Below are positions 7,082 through 16,320 of a stretch of DNA of 64,000 nt, in pieces. Every line of letters starts with the position of its first letter. Position 1 is the stretch's first letter. Origin of the DNA: UBA5158 sp963692955 (GTDB taxonomy: Bacteria; Pseudomonadota; Gammaproteobacteria; DSM-16500); assembly GCA_963692955.1 (NCBI GenBank), contig OY843587.1, positions 682,001 through 746,000 of the forward strand, given 5' to 3'. Position numbers and translations under genes: made by a program. The notes beneath the pieces are model-generated. The model did no database searches and was not told where the DNA came from. It saw only the letters and a list, made by a program, of their open reading frames with translations.

Positions 7082-10000
7082 TTATCTAGGCGAGTTTGAC
7101 GGCGCCGCTTCGATGGTTTCTTCACTTTCCTCGTCTGGTTTAAGCTCATCAATTGCCTCGCTAGCGGGGGAACCAATAAAGGGTAAGCTTCTTCCTAGCA
7201 ATTGTGCTGGGGTAGGCGCTGTCTTGGTCGGAGATATTTCAGGTTTATATTCTTCTTCCTCTTTATCAGACTCTTCATGGTTATGAACTGGTTCAAGGTT
7301 TTCACTTTCTACCGCTGTGTGCTTAAGAACGTCTTGCGTCAAAAGCTGTTCTCGCAAATTATTCTTTTGTTCTTCCGATTCGACAAATGTTGCAATCGAC
7401 TTTTGATTGGCTTCCCTATTTTTAATGGCTGCTTCAACCAGCGCGATGAGCTTTTCATTTTTCGTAAAGTCGCGCGGGTTGATAAGGCGGCCGTGAATAG
7501 TGAGTAATTCAGGCTGAAAGTACGCGAACATAGCGGTGAGTTTCAAATCGTCCTGTAGCAGCGCGAACTGCAACGCGTTGTTACCGTAATCAGGAATGTT
7601 TGCATCGCCAAAGTTATTCCTTTCGTAAAAGGCATTTAGCTGTTGGGCCACCAGATAGCGTGCTTGATTGAAATCTTGCTGCGTAAAGGTTTGTTTACGA
7701 CGCAGCGCGGCGCTGCCTTTGGTAATCTCATCATATGTTTCTTTCCAGTCATCCGTAATTGCTTTACGTAATTTGTAAAGTTTCGGCAAACAAAATAGCA
7801 TTTTTTGCGCGATAAATTCCAATTCAAAAAAATGTTTTTCTTGGCCACGTAGTAATGAAACTCTTTTAGAATTTTCTTCACGCAGTTCTTTCCACTTAGC
7901 AATAATTTCTTTGCTGGTGGCGGGCATCGGTAGATTCTTAAAGAAATGGCGTAATTGTTGTTTATGGAAAATATAACGGAAGGTGCCGCCGCGGCCTTGT
8001 CTACCCGTACGGCCAAAGTTTTGTATCTCAACCCGTCGATTAATCGTGGGCGTAGTGCCAATGAAATTCAAACCGCCATTGACTTCCGCTTTTGGCGTCG
8101 GCACCACGTCCGCGCCGCGGCCTGCCGTGTTGGTAGCCACGGTGATCGCTTTTGGATTGCCGCTTAAGCCAAGTAACGTTTCCGCGGATTTATCTTGAAT
8201 ACCATTATACAATTGGCAACGTAAACCGTGACTGGTTAAGTAATTAGAATAATGATGCGTTTGAGCGATAGTCTCAGACAAAATTAATGACGGCGTGCCT
8301 AAGCGTTGTTGCTCTTGCATGTCATTTAAAATTAATTCATCTTGCTCGGCTGGCGTTTCAGCGACGATATCTTCACCGGCTTGTTTCTTGCTCGGGAAAT
8401 AGGGCGGCGAATCGTAACAAGAAACGTGATAAGATTCCGTTAATTCTTCGCGATTACCTAAAGTGCCAGTTAATCCATAAATGTTAGTATATAAATTAAA
8501 ATATTCTAGACTGGTGACTTGTGCGGTACAAAAATCTTCTGGATGAATTTTCAAACCATGCTCAGCCTCCACGAATGCATGCACACCGCCCTGCCAGCGA
8601 GTACCTGATAGTAGTTGCCCGGTATGTTCGAAATTTACTGGCACGATATTATCGTCTTGAATCGCATAATTTTTATATTCATGCATTGCTTGGGCGGTCG
8701 CTATCGAATCAATCCACTGAGTGATTTTATGAGAACTGTATTTTTCCCTGTGTTCCATCAGGAGATAATAATAGAGGCTTTGCGGATTTAAAATCGTATC
8801 TTGCGCGGTCACAAACAGCCAAATCTTTTCGTATAACTCAGCGGAATATTTGTCACTTACCGACGCGATATAAGCTGGATGGCCTTGTGCTTCTAAGGTC
8901 ATATGGTCTGCTTCATCGATGATGATAGTGTCCTGGCCGCGATTATAACGATGTAAAGTCCCTAATTGTTCGAATAAATAGTCAAATTGGAAGTCGGTTA
9001 GGGTGCCATAAATAATGTTCGGTCTATAATCATGTGGCTTAACCTCAGCCTTATCAGTAATGTGAGTCACCGTTAAGTTTAATGCTTGATAAAATGGCGC
9101 GAATTTTCGCGTGTCACGCACCGCTAAATCTATCGAAGTCGTGATGATATCTATTTTTTTGTTTTGCAACGCGAGTGTCGCTGCTAGCATAGCGATGATA
9201 ATGGATTTACCTTCACCCGTATTAATCTGCGCTAACCGTCTTGAGCTATTCAAAATCGTTAGCACGTTTATCATTTGCAAATTGTACGGAAAAATATGGA
9301 ATTTACGTCTAACTTGTTCTCTAATGATGGCTAAGACTCGATAATAAGCCTCAGAATTAGCTGTGATTGGTAAAGCATAGCTCTTAATTTCCTGCTTTAA
9401 TTCGCGGTCATTGAGTTTCGTTAAATTAGCGGCGTGCTGATTCACCAATCCATATTTTTCAAAAATAATGGTCGCTTCTTCGATGGAGAGCGGAACTTCA
9501 AGTAGATTAGACGGCGTCGTAAATTCTTGAAAGAGCACGTCGAGTGGTTTTTCAGGAAAACGTTTTTGCAGCACGGCTTGCAAAATCATTTCTATTTTAT
9601 CTTTTATTGTTGTCCAATTGGTTTGATCTACTTTAGTGTGGTGCAATAATTCCATTAGCGCTTGTAATTCGACATTAACCGTCGTTTCTGTTGCGGCTGT
9701 TTTACTCGGATAACTTAATTGCAAGCAGATATTCAGAATATAAGGCACGTAAGCCAGGCTTAATTCTTTATTGCTAAGTAGTACCTGTAAAATTTCTTGA
9801 GAAACTACCGTTCCAAACGTCGTGCACACTTCATCGACCAATGCCAACAAATCATCGAAAAATTTTAAATCTTTCGCATGGCTAATTTCAGTGAAGCGAT
9901 CGCCCAGTAAGCTGACCTCTCTGATAGAAAGTTTTTTCGCATCAATGAGGGGTCTGATGCCACGACGCATTAGCACATTCGATAAGTTCTTTAATATGTG

Positions 10001-11047
10001 CTCAAACTCGCTGTATGAGTTGCAGTTAGGCAAGTAACCGCTTTGTAGTTCGATTTGCAAAATATTATTTAAACTCATCAATCCGAGTTGCAAGCTTTGC
10101 GCGTTGGGAAAACTTTTCGCGAGAAAGTTTTCGTAAAACGCTAACGCGTCTTGACGAGTAATTTCGGAAACGTCCGGCCCATGATCACGATTTTCTAGAA
10201 AGCGTTTGGTATTCGCTAAATAAATAGTCGTGCCATTTGCGGATGTTGCTTTGATTTTTTTCACTAAATCTAGGGCGGCACTGACGGCCGCTTTCTTATC
10301 CTCCATAGAAACCGTTCGGGCTAAGCGTCCATACAAATATAATAAATTATCGATCTTTGCTTCTATTTCGGAATTAGAAGAAGAAAAAATACTTAGGCTA
10401 TCTTTCATTATTTTTCTAAAAGCGAGATATTTACCAATAATATTTTTACCTAGCTCAGGTTTGGGAGAGATGGCAACCGGCGTTGGTTTTTCTTCTTTCT
10501 CTTCTGCGCTATCGCTTTCTGCTGCATTGAGTACTTGCAAGCTACCATTGATGGTAACTCTTATCCCGGCAAACAAGCCGCCAAATTTCTTGAATTGTTT
10601 TTCAATTTTTTCCGTGACGGACGCGTCTTCGGCCAATACAGTAATCTCAGCCAGTTCACTCATTTGCAATGATTTAATCAAGCCAAACGTTTTGAATTCC
10701 AGCGGTTGATCCAAGGTGAGACACAAGCTAGTGACGTGTTGATAATAGCGATGCCCAAAATGTTCTAAAACTTTATTGACATACTCAGACGAAAATCTTT
10801 CTAAATGCAGCGTGGTAATTTTTTCAATATGTGACTCATTAATCCCGGTCGTTTTATCGGCGGATAAATAGCGGTTCAGCCGGCCGATAATGGCATTGAT
10901 GATAGCGTAATAGCCCCCCTTCGCTTTATCAAAAACAACGGTCATCTCATGGTTATTTTCGTTACCCGCCGCGATTAATTCTCGCTGTAAGCGTTTAATT
11001 TCTTCGGCGTAATTATTTTCGTGAAGGTCTGCAAGTTTAATCAGCAT
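7082..11047 (-). CDS. Giant protein with SecA-type DEAD motor (SecA-like ATPase), possible effector
   Basis: The start is chosen as the ATG at 11047 (GAG about 9 bases upstream) over a TTG at 11059, giving 1,321 residues. The middle holds a full SecA-style motor: Walker A TGEGKS (K614), DEAD (711-714), the GTRWQGGVHAFVEAEHGL segment typical of SecA, GLTGT (858-862), ATNTAGRGADV, and the arginine-finger motif GRTGRQG (1012-1018). About 590 residues of helical, weakly leucine-repeat-like sequence precede the motor. An ankyrin-like hairpin follows near 1150-1185, and the tail is acidic with EESEE near the C-terminus. The SecA zinc-binding C-terminus is absent. It is not the housekeeping SecA (too long, different ends, not next to secM). 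It may act as an ATP-driven remodeller. An EExxE-type tail is common in Dot/Icm substrates, but secretion is conjecture. Confidence 0.85.
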   Translation of the reverse strand: MLIKLADLHENNYAEEIKRLQRELIAAGNENNHEMTVVFDKAKGGYYAIINAIIGRLNRYLSADKTTGINESHIEKITTLHLERFSSEYVNKVLEHFGHRYYQHVTSLCLTLDQPLEFKTFGLIKSLQMSELAEITVLAEDASVTEKIEKQFKKFGGLFAGIRVTINGSLQVLNAAESDSAEEKEEKPTPVAISPKPELGKNIIGKYLAFRKIMKDSLSIFSSSNSEIEAKIDNLLYLYGRLARTVSMEDKKAAVSAALDLVKKIKATSANGTTIYLANTKRFLENRDHGPDVSEITRQDALAFYENFLAKSFPNAQSLQLGLMSLNNILQIELQSGYLPNCNSYSEFEHILKNLSNVLMRRGIRPLIDAKKLSIREVSLLGDRFTEISHAKDLKFFDDLLALVDEVCTTFGTVVSQEILQVLLSNKELSLAYVPYILNICLQLSYPSKTAATETTVNVELQALMELLHHTKVDQTNWTTIKDKIEMILQAVLQKRFPEKPLDVLFQEFTTPSNLLEVPLSIEEATIIFEKYGLVNQHAANLTKLNDRELKQEIKSYALPITANSEAYYRVLAIIREQVRRKFHIFPYNLQMINVLTILNSSRRLAQINTGEGKSIIIAMLAATLALQNKKIDIITTSIDLAVRDTRKFAPFYQALNLTVTHITDKAEVKPHDYRPNIIYGTLTDFQFDYLFEQLGTLHRYNRGQDTIIIDEADHMTLEAQGHPAYIASVSDKYSAELYEKIWLFVTAQDTILNPQSLYYYLLMEHREKYSSHKITQWIDSIATAQAMHEYKNYAIQDDNIVPVNFEHTGQLLSGTRWQGGVHAFVEAEHGLKIHPEDFCTAQVTSLEYFNLYTNIYGLTGTLGNREELTESYHVSCYDSPPYFPSKKQAGEDIVAETPAEQDELILNDMQEQQRLGTPSLILSETIAQTHHYSNYLTSHGLRCQLYNGIQDKSAETLLGLSGNPKAITVATNTAGRGADVVPTPKAEVNGGLNFIGTTPTINRRVEIQNFGRTGRQGRGGTFRYIFHKQQLRHFFKNLPMPATSKEIIAKWKELREENSKRVSLLRGQEKHFFELEFIAQKMLFCLPKLYKLRKAITDDWKETYDEITKGSAALRRKQTFTQQDFNQARYLVAQQLNAFYERNNFGDANIPDYGNNALQFALLQDDLKLTAMFAYFQPELLTIHGRLINPRDFTKNEKLIALVEAAIKNREANQKSIATFVESEEQKNNLREQLLTQDVLKHTAVESENLEPVHNHEESDKEEEEYKPEISPTKTAPTPAQLLGRSLPFIGSPASEAIDELKPDEESEETIEAAPSNSPR

Positions 11048-11076
11048 GATTATTCTCAAGGTTTGAATTTGAGCGC

Positions 11077-11105
11077 ATTATACATAAATAACTTGGGGCT
11101 GTATA
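11077..11105 (-). promoter_or_regulatory. Promoter of the SecA-like gene
   Basis: On the minus strand TATACA (11105-11100) and TATAAT (11082-11077) are 17 bases apart, about 30 bases before the chosen ATG at 11047. The -35 matches consensus at four of six positions. Confidence 0.55.
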
Positions 11106-11137
11106 ATCCTCATGCACAATAATGCAAATGCTGCGCT

Positions 11138-11166
11138 AAAAAAAAGACCCATGCAGGGTCTTTTTT
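11138..11166 (-). terminator. Rho-independent terminator of ssb
   Basis: On the minus strand, about 20 bases after the ssb stop: AAAGACCC, a five-base loop, GGGTCTTT and a T run of eight. A-rich and T-rich flanks on both sides could let it work in both directions. Confidence 0.85.
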
Positions 11167-11184
11167 AGCGTCGCTAATCTAGGT

Positions 11185-11658
11185 TCAAAATGGGATGTCA
11201 TCATCAAAACTGCTGTCCATTTCAACTTGCGGCGCTTCTGATGAGGAAGAAGATTTCGAAGACGTGCTAGTCGTTGCCGCTTTTTCATAGCCTTCACCGC
11301 CGCCCGTGCCGCCGCCGCTTTTGCCTAACATTTCTAAGGTGTCAGCGATGATTTCTGTCGTGTAGCGGTCTTGGCCGGTCGTTTTGTCTTGCCACTTACG
11401 GGTTTGCAAACGGCCTTCGATAAAAACTTTCGAGCCTTTTCGCAAGTATTCGCCGGTGATTTCCGCTAAGCGGTTATAAAGCGCGACGCGGTGCCATTCG
11501 GTGCGTTCTTGATTTTCACCGCTGGTTTTATCTTTCCAAACTTCGCTCGTTGCGATCGTGATGTTCGCAACGGCTAAACCGTTGGGTGTGTAACGGACTT
11601 CAGGGTCTTTTCCCAAATTGCCGACGAGAATAACTTTGTTAACGCTGCCTTTTGCCAT
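11185..11658 (-). CDS. ssb: Single-stranded DNA-binding protein
   Basis: SSB coats single-stranded DNA during replication, recombination and repair. The 157 residues show the OB-fold start SVNKVILVGNLGKDPEVRYT, the conserved EWHRVALYNRLAEI and KGSKVFIEGRLQTRKWQD, a Gly/Ser-rich linker (about 112-145), and the acidic tip DDDIPF that docks partner proteins. The length is typical. The start ATG follows GGAG nine bases upstream. It lies 38 bases after the MFS gene on the same strand and opposite to uvrA, a conserved gammaproteobacterial arrangement. The terminator follows directly. Confidence 0.97.
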   Translation of the reverse strand: MAKGSVNKVILVGNLGKDPEVRYTPNGLAVANITIATSEVWKDKTSGENQERTEWHRVALYNRLAEITGEYLRKGSKVFIEGRLQTRKWQDKTTGQDRYTTEIIADTLEMLGKSGGGTGGGEGYEKAATTSTSSKSSSSSEAPQVEMDSSFDDDIPF

Positions 11659-11696
11659 GGTGTGTGTGCTCCAGTATTTTATAAAAAATTAATGTG

Positions 11697-12929
11697 TTAA
11701 CTTCCCGTTGCGGGCTCCGGTTGGGCGGGCGTGGGATGGGGTGCGGAGTAAAGTGGACTTTTCATGCCTGACGCTATTGGCAGCCATGTTAGCGCAAGTA
11801 AGACGCAAAATAAATAGACATATAGCAACGAAATGGAGCCATACAACCATCCGCCTAACGTTCCCCCTACAAAGATACCAAGAAACTGGGAACAAGAATA
11901 GATTCCGAGTGCGGTGCCTTTGCGCGCTTTGGGCGCAACTCTAGATACCCATGATGGCAGGAAGGCTTCAAGCAAAGAAAACGCCGTAAAAAATAAAACA
12001 ATCGCGGTACCCGACAGCCATTTATTATGCGCCCACACCGCTAACAAACATTCCGCTAAACCCAGCATGATGATGCCGGCGATAAAAAACGGTTTGATGC
12101 GTCGATTTTTTTCCGCGATGACTATCAGTACCAAACTAATTACAAACGCCGCTAACAACGCGGGCACATACAGCGTCCATTGCGTATTGCCGGGAATGCC
12201 CGCGAGTTTATCCAGCGCGATAGGGATGACGACAAAGCTCGCCGTGAACATCGCATGCAGGATTAAAACCCCTAAATTTAAGCGTAATAATTGCGGTTCT
12301 TTTAACAAATTAAAAAATTGCGCGGGTGCTGGTTCTGTATCGCTATGCCAAGTACTGTGCTTAGCCGCGGGCACCACGGTAAATAAAATTAAAATTCCCA
12401 GCGCGCTAAATCCCGTCGCCAACCAAAAAATTCCATTCACTTGGAACCACGCCGCGCACACCGGCCCCAACACCATCGCCAATGAAAACGAAACACCAAT
12501 TGTCATGCCGTTAATAGCCATTGCCTTCGAGCGCTGCTCGACGCTAGTGAAATCCGCGATCATCGCAATAATAGTGCTGCCCACCGCACCAGCGCCTTGC
12601 AGCGCGCGGCCGACAATCATCGTATTAATATTGTGTGAAAGTGCGGCGATTACACTGCCCGAAATAAAAATGAGCAGCCCAAACAGAATGACTGGTTTAC
12701 GGCCAATGTGATCGGAAAGCATACCAAAAGGAATTTGAAACACCGCTTGCGTTAAACCATATACGCCCATGGCAACGCCGATTAAGAACGGTGTAGATTC
12801 AGATAATTGCAAGGCGTAGAGTGCAAATACGGGCAAGATCATGAATAATCCCAGCAAGCGCAGAGACATGATCGCAGCCAGTGAGCCAACGGCGCGCCGT
12901 TCAGTTGAGGTCATTTTTTGTGACGCCAT
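11697..12929 (-). CDS. MFS transporter, YajR-like drug/proton antiporter family
   Basis: A 410-residue inner-membrane protein with about 12 hydrophobic segments. The signature loop GMLSDHIGRKPVIL lies between TM2 and TM3, and GRALQGAGAVGSTIIAMIAD marks TM4-TM5 of the drug/H+ antiporter class. It lacks the C-terminal YAM domain of E. coli YajR. The substrate is not deducible. It sits directly upstream of ssb and divergent from uvrA, which is a conserved neighbourhood in gammaproteobacteria and supports vertical inheritance. The ATG at 12929 follows a TATAAT promoter about 30 bases upstream. It is probably co-transcribed with ssb. Confidence 0.9.
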   Translation of the reverse strand: MASQKMTSTERRAVGSLAAIMSLRLLGLFMILPVFALYALQLSESTPFLIGVAMGVYGLTQAVFQIPFGMLSDHIGRKPVILFGLLIFISGSVIAALSHNINTMIVGRALQGAGAVGSTIIAMIADFTSVEQRSKAMAINGMTIGVSFSLAMVLGPVCAAWFQVNGIFWLATGFSALGILILFTVVPAAKHSTWHSDTEPAPAQFFNLLKEPQLLRLNLGVLILHAMFTASFVVIPIALDKLAGIPGNTQWTLYVPALLAAFVISLVLIVIAEKNRRIKPFFIAGIIMLGLAECLLAVWAHNKWLSGTAIVLFFTAFSLLEAFLPSWVSRVAPKARKGTALGIYSCSQFLGIFVGGTLGGWLYGSISLLYVYLFCVLLALTWLPIASGMKSPLYSAPHPTPAQPEPATGS

Positions 12930-12960
12930 GGTCTATTAATCCTCAGCCAGAAGGTGCCCA

Positions 12961-12988
12961 ATTATAACCTTTTTAAAAAATTTATCAC
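12961..12988 (-). promoter_or_regulatory. Promoter for MFS-ssb
   Basis: On the minus strand GTGATA (12988-12983) and TATAAT (12966-12961) are 16 bases apart, 31 bases before the MFS start codon. No clear LexA box is seen in this divergent region. Confidence 0.5.
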
Positions 12989-13035
12989 CCGCTGATGTGT
13001 CAATCGTCAGCGCTCATCCCATAATTTTTAACTCA

Positions 13036-13044
13036 TGCTATAAT
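13036..13044 (+). promoter_or_regulatory. Extended -10 promoter of uvrA
   Basis: TGCTATAAT at 13036-13044 is a perfect extended -10 element, 40 bases before the uvrA ATG. No good -35 is present, as is usual for extended -10 promoters. Confidence 0.65.
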
Positions 13045-13084
13045 GGCCGTCTTTTTTTAATGGTTCCCAAAATTAGACGAGATT

Positions 13085-15928
13085 ATGAAAGAAATTCAAA
13101 TTCGCGGTGCCCGTACTCACAATTTAAAAAACCTCAACATCAACTTGCCGCGCGATCAACTGATCGTCATCACCGGCTTATCCGGTTCCGGCAAATCGTC
13201 GCTAGCGTTTGACACGCTTTACGCGGAAGGTCAGCGCCGCTACGTCGAATCGTTATCGTCGTACGCGCGACAATTTTTATCGATGATGGAAAAACCCGAC
13301 GTCGACCACATCGAAGGCTTGTCGCCCGCGATTTCAATCGAACAAAAATCCACGTCGCATAATCCGCGCTCTACCGTTGGCACGATCACGGAAATTTATG
13401 ATTACCTACGTTTGTTATATGCGAAAGTCGGCCAGCCGCGCTGCCCGATACATCATCATGTGCTAGAAGCGCAAACCATCAGTCAAATGGTGGATACCGT
13501 TTTAGCGTTCCCCGCAGACACGAAAATAATGATCTTAGCGCCGGTCGTACATGAGCGTAAAGGCGAACATATTCAATTGCTGCAAGAATTACGTAGCCAA
13601 GGTTACGTGCGCGCGCGCATCGACGGAGAGTTAGTCGAACTAGATCAACCGCCCAAATTAGATTTACGCAAAAAACATACCATCGAAGTTATCATCGACC
13701 GCATCAAAGTGCGCCCCGAAGCGCGCACGCGTCTCGCCGAATCGTTCGAAACCGCGTTGCGCTTAGCGCAAGACGTAGCGGCGATCGGTTTTATTGACGC
13801 ACCTAAAAAACCGCTGCAAGTGTTTTCATCGAAATTTGCGTGTCCGGATTGCGGTTACAGCCTTTCCGAATTAGCCCCGCGCTTATTTTCTTTTAACAAC
13901 CCAGCGGGCGCATGCCCAGACTGCGATGGTCTAGGCGTCAAAGCCCATTTTGACCCTGAGCTTATCGTCACGAACCCAACCATGAGCTTAGCGGAAGGCG
14001 CGATCCGCGGCTGGGACAAACGCAACTCATATTATTTTCAATTGTTATCGACGCTGGCGAAATACTATAAATTTAATATGAACACCGGCTTCAGCAGCTT
14101 GCCGAAAAAAATTCAACAAGCCGTGTTGTACGGCAGCGGCAATGATTTAATAAAATTTAATTACAAAAATGAAATGGGCCGCGGTTTTTCAAAAACCTCG
14201 CCATTCGAAGGCGTCATCCCCAACATGGAACGCCGCTACCGTGAAACCGAATCCGAAATGGTGCGCGAAGAACTCAGTAAATTTTTATCGACGAAACCTT
14301 GCGACGCGTGTCATGGATCACGCTTAAATATCGCCGCGCGCAACGTATTTATCAACGATACGAATTTACCGCACATCGCCGCGTTGCCCATTGATCTCGC
14401 GAAAGAATTTTTTGAGAACTTAATCTTGCCGGGTTATCGCGGAGAAATCGCCACGAAAATCGTCAAAGAATTAACGAGCCGCTTAAACTTTTTAGTCAAC
14501 GTCGGTTTAGATTATTTGAGCTTAGACCGCAGCGCCGACACGTTATCCGGCGGTGAAGCGCAGCGCATCCGTTTAGCGAGTCAAATCGGCGCGGGCTTAG
14601 TCGGCGTGATGTACATTCTAGATGAACCGTCGATTGGTTTGCATCAGCGCGACAATGACCGTTTGTTAAAAACGTTGCGGCATTTGCGCGACTTAGGCAA
14701 CACCGTGATTGTCGTCGAACATGACGAAGACGCGATTTTAAGCGCCGATTATGTTCTAGATTTAGGCCCGGGCGCGGGCGTGCATGGCGGTGAAATCGTC
14801 GCCGCCGGCAAGCCGCAAGATATTATGAATAATCCCAAATCCTTGACCGGCCAATATCTCTCAGGCAGAAAGCGCATCGCCGTGCCAAAAAAACGTTTGC
14901 GCCCAGATAATAAAAAAATGATTACCATCAGGAACGCGCACGGTAATAATTTAAAAAATCTCGACGTTAGTATTCCGATCGGCTTGATGACGTGCATCAC
15001 CGGCGTATCCGGGTCAGGCAAATCAACCTTAATCAACGATACGTTGGGCCCAGTGGCCTTACGTTTAATCAATGGCGGCGGCGCGCGCGAAGCCGCCGCG
15101 CACGATGATATCGAAGGCTTGGATTTATTAGATAAAGTCGTCGATATCGATCAAAGCCCAATCGGCCGCACGCCACGTTCTAATCCCGCGACGTACACCG
15201 GTTTATTCACACCGATACGCGAATTATTTTCGCAAACGCAAGAAGCACGCTCACGCGGTTATCAACCGGGACGCTTTAGCTTTAACGTCAAAGGCGGCCG
15301 GTGTGAAGCCTGTCAGGGCGATGGACTTATCAAAGTTGAAATGCATTTCCTCGCCGATGTTTATGTCACCTGCGATATATGTCATGGCAAGCGTTACAAC
15401 CGCGAAACATTGGAAGTAACGTACAAAGGCAAAAACATTCAGCAAATATTAGCGTTGACCATTGAAGACGCGCGCGTATTTTTCGACGCGATCCCCGCGA
15501 TCGCACGCAAACTGCAAACCTTAATCGACGTAGGTTTATCCTATTTATGTTTAGGCCAATCCGCGACGACGCTATCCGGCGGTGAAGCGCAGCGAATTAA
15601 ACTCGCGCGTGAACTTTCAAGACGCGATACCGGTAAAACACTTTATCTGTTAGATGAGCCTACCACTGGCTTACATTTTTTTGATATCGAACAACTACTG
15701 CAAGTGCTACACAGACTACGCGACGCTGGCAATACGATCATAGTAATCGAACATAATTTAGATGTGATAAAAACCGCGGATTATATTATTGATCTAGGTC
15801 CAAATGGCGGCAATAAAGGCGGCCAAATTATTGCGACTGGCACTCCGGAAGAAGTGGCGGCAAATAAAAAGTCTTTCACCGGAGAATATTTGAGGAAGTT
15901 GCTAAAAGTTAAAGAATTGCTGACATAG
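13085..15928 (+). CDS. uvrA: Excinuclease ABC subunit A
   Basis: UvrA is the damage-recognition ATPase of nucleotide excision repair and loads UvrB. The 947 residues have two ABC ATPase modules: a first Walker A GLSGSGKSS near residue 31 and a second GVSGSGKST near 640, each with an LSGGEAQRI signature (about 490 and 830). Both zinc modules are present: CPDCGYS with CPDCDGLG near 255-282, and CEACQGDG with CDICHGKRYN near 740-770. Length and domain order are normal. The ATG follows GACGAG. It is divergent from MFS-ssb and monocistronic. An SOS box would be usual in enterics but I could not find a CTGT-N8-ACAG site. Confidence 0.98.
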   Translation: MKEIQIRGARTHNLKNLNINLPRDQLIVITGLSGSGKSSLAFDTLYAEGQRRYVESLSSYARQFLSMMEKPDVDHIEGLSPAISIEQKSTSHNPRSTVGTITEIYDYLRLLYAKVGQPRCPIHHHVLEAQTISQMVDTVLAFPADTKIMILAPVVHERKGEHIQLLQELRSQGYVRARIDGELVELDQPPKLDLRKKHTIEVIIDRIKVRPEARTRLAESFETALRLAQDVAAIGFIDAPKKPLQVFSSKFACPDCGYSLSELAPRLFSFNNPAGACPDCDGLGVKAHFDPELIVTNPTMSLAEGAIRGWDKRNSYYFQLLSTLAKYYKFNMNTGFSSLPKKIQQAVLYGSGNDLIKFNYKNEMGRGFSKTSPFEGVIPNMERRYRETESEMVREELSKFLSTKPCDACHGSRLNIAARNVFINDTNLPHIAALPIDLAKEFFENLILPGYRGEIATKIVKELTSRLNFLVNVGLDYLSLDRSADTLSGGEAQRIRLASQIGAGLVGVMYILDEPSIGLHQRDNDRLLKTLRHLRDLGNTVIVVEHDEDAILSADYVLDLGPGAGVHGGEIVAAGKPQDIMNNPKSLTGQYLSGRKRIAVPKKRLRPDNKKMITIRNAHGNNLKNLDVSIPIGLMTCITGVSGSGKSTLINDTLGPVALRLINGGGAREAAAHDDIEGLDLLDKVVDIDQSPIGRTPRSNPATYTGLFTPIRELFSQTQEARSRGYQPGRFSFNVKGGRCEACQGDGLIKVEMHFLADVYVTCDICHGKRYNRETLEVTYKGKNIQQILALTIEDARVFFDAIPAIARKLQTLIDVGLSYLCLGQSATTLSGGEAQRIKLARELSRRDTGKTLYLLDEPTTGLHFFDIEQLLQVLHRLRDAGNTIIVIEHNLDVIKTADYIIDLGPNGGNKGGQIIATGTPEEVAANKKSFTGEYLRKLLKVKELLT

Positions 15929-16320
15929 GTTTATTTGAAAGTATTGGTCTATTTTTAAAAGTTTTTTAATAACGATATACATAACTGTTTTTTAATCACG
16001 ATTCACAGACAACGCGCCAGGAAAGCTTGTACTTGGTTAGCAGACCAGAGAATGCATGGATGCATTCTCTGATCGCAGGAGCAGCTCCGTCTGATAACCA
16101 AGTACAAGCTTTCCTGGCTTTCAAGCGCAACGACGGCTATAAAGCTATTAAAAGCTCTACCCAGCCTACTTATATGCCCAACAGCACTTCATTGGATCTA
16201 GTCAACCTATTGTTTTATATGAATTTTAATATCCATTTTCTTCTTAACATCCCCTTAATATTGCCTTAATATTGCACAGTTAAACTACCACAACCTAATT
16301 TAGCCCACAGAGCATTGACA
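15929..16320. other. Intergenic region between uvrA and the 1,169-aa orphan
   Basis: This 392-base AT-rich gap holds the nested inverted repeat at 16017-16117, about 130 bases with no recognisable feature, and a perfect 11-bp tandem duplication of CCTTAATATTG (16253-16263 and 16264-16274) shortly before the next gene. An open frame at 16027-16269 runs through the repeat and is judged non-coding. No clear uvrA terminator was found. Confidence 0.6.
16017..16117. repeat. Long nested inverted repeat (three-way-junction-like)
   Basis: The outer arms, 16017-16045 and 16089-16117, pair at 28 of 29 positions; the outermost 23 bases are perfect. Between them lie two more perfect hairpins: AGAGAATGCAT (16047-16057) with ATGCATTCTCT (16060-16070) around a 2-base loop, and GGAGC (16078-16082) with GCTCC (16084-16088) around one base. 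The right arm contains the 16-mer AAGCTTTCCTGGCTTT (16106-16121), which recurs at 19870-19885 on the far side of the adjacent orphan gene. It could be a small palindromic mobile element, a structured RNA or a recombination site. Confidence 0.75.

Noticed and set aside
7082..11047. Housekeeping secA
   Set aside because: The protein is about 400 residues longer than SecA, has unrelated ends and lacks the C-terminal zinc site, so only the motor domain is SecA-like.
12930..13084. LexA/SOS box between the MFS gene and uvrA
   Set aside because: Looked for CTGT-N8-ACAG in this divergent region; only imperfect CTG...CAG spacing was found, so no site is claimed.
16027..16269. 80-residue open frame after uvrA
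   Set aside because: It runs through both arms of the nested inverted repeat, has no ribosome site and has a composition set by the palindrome and AT-rich flank.
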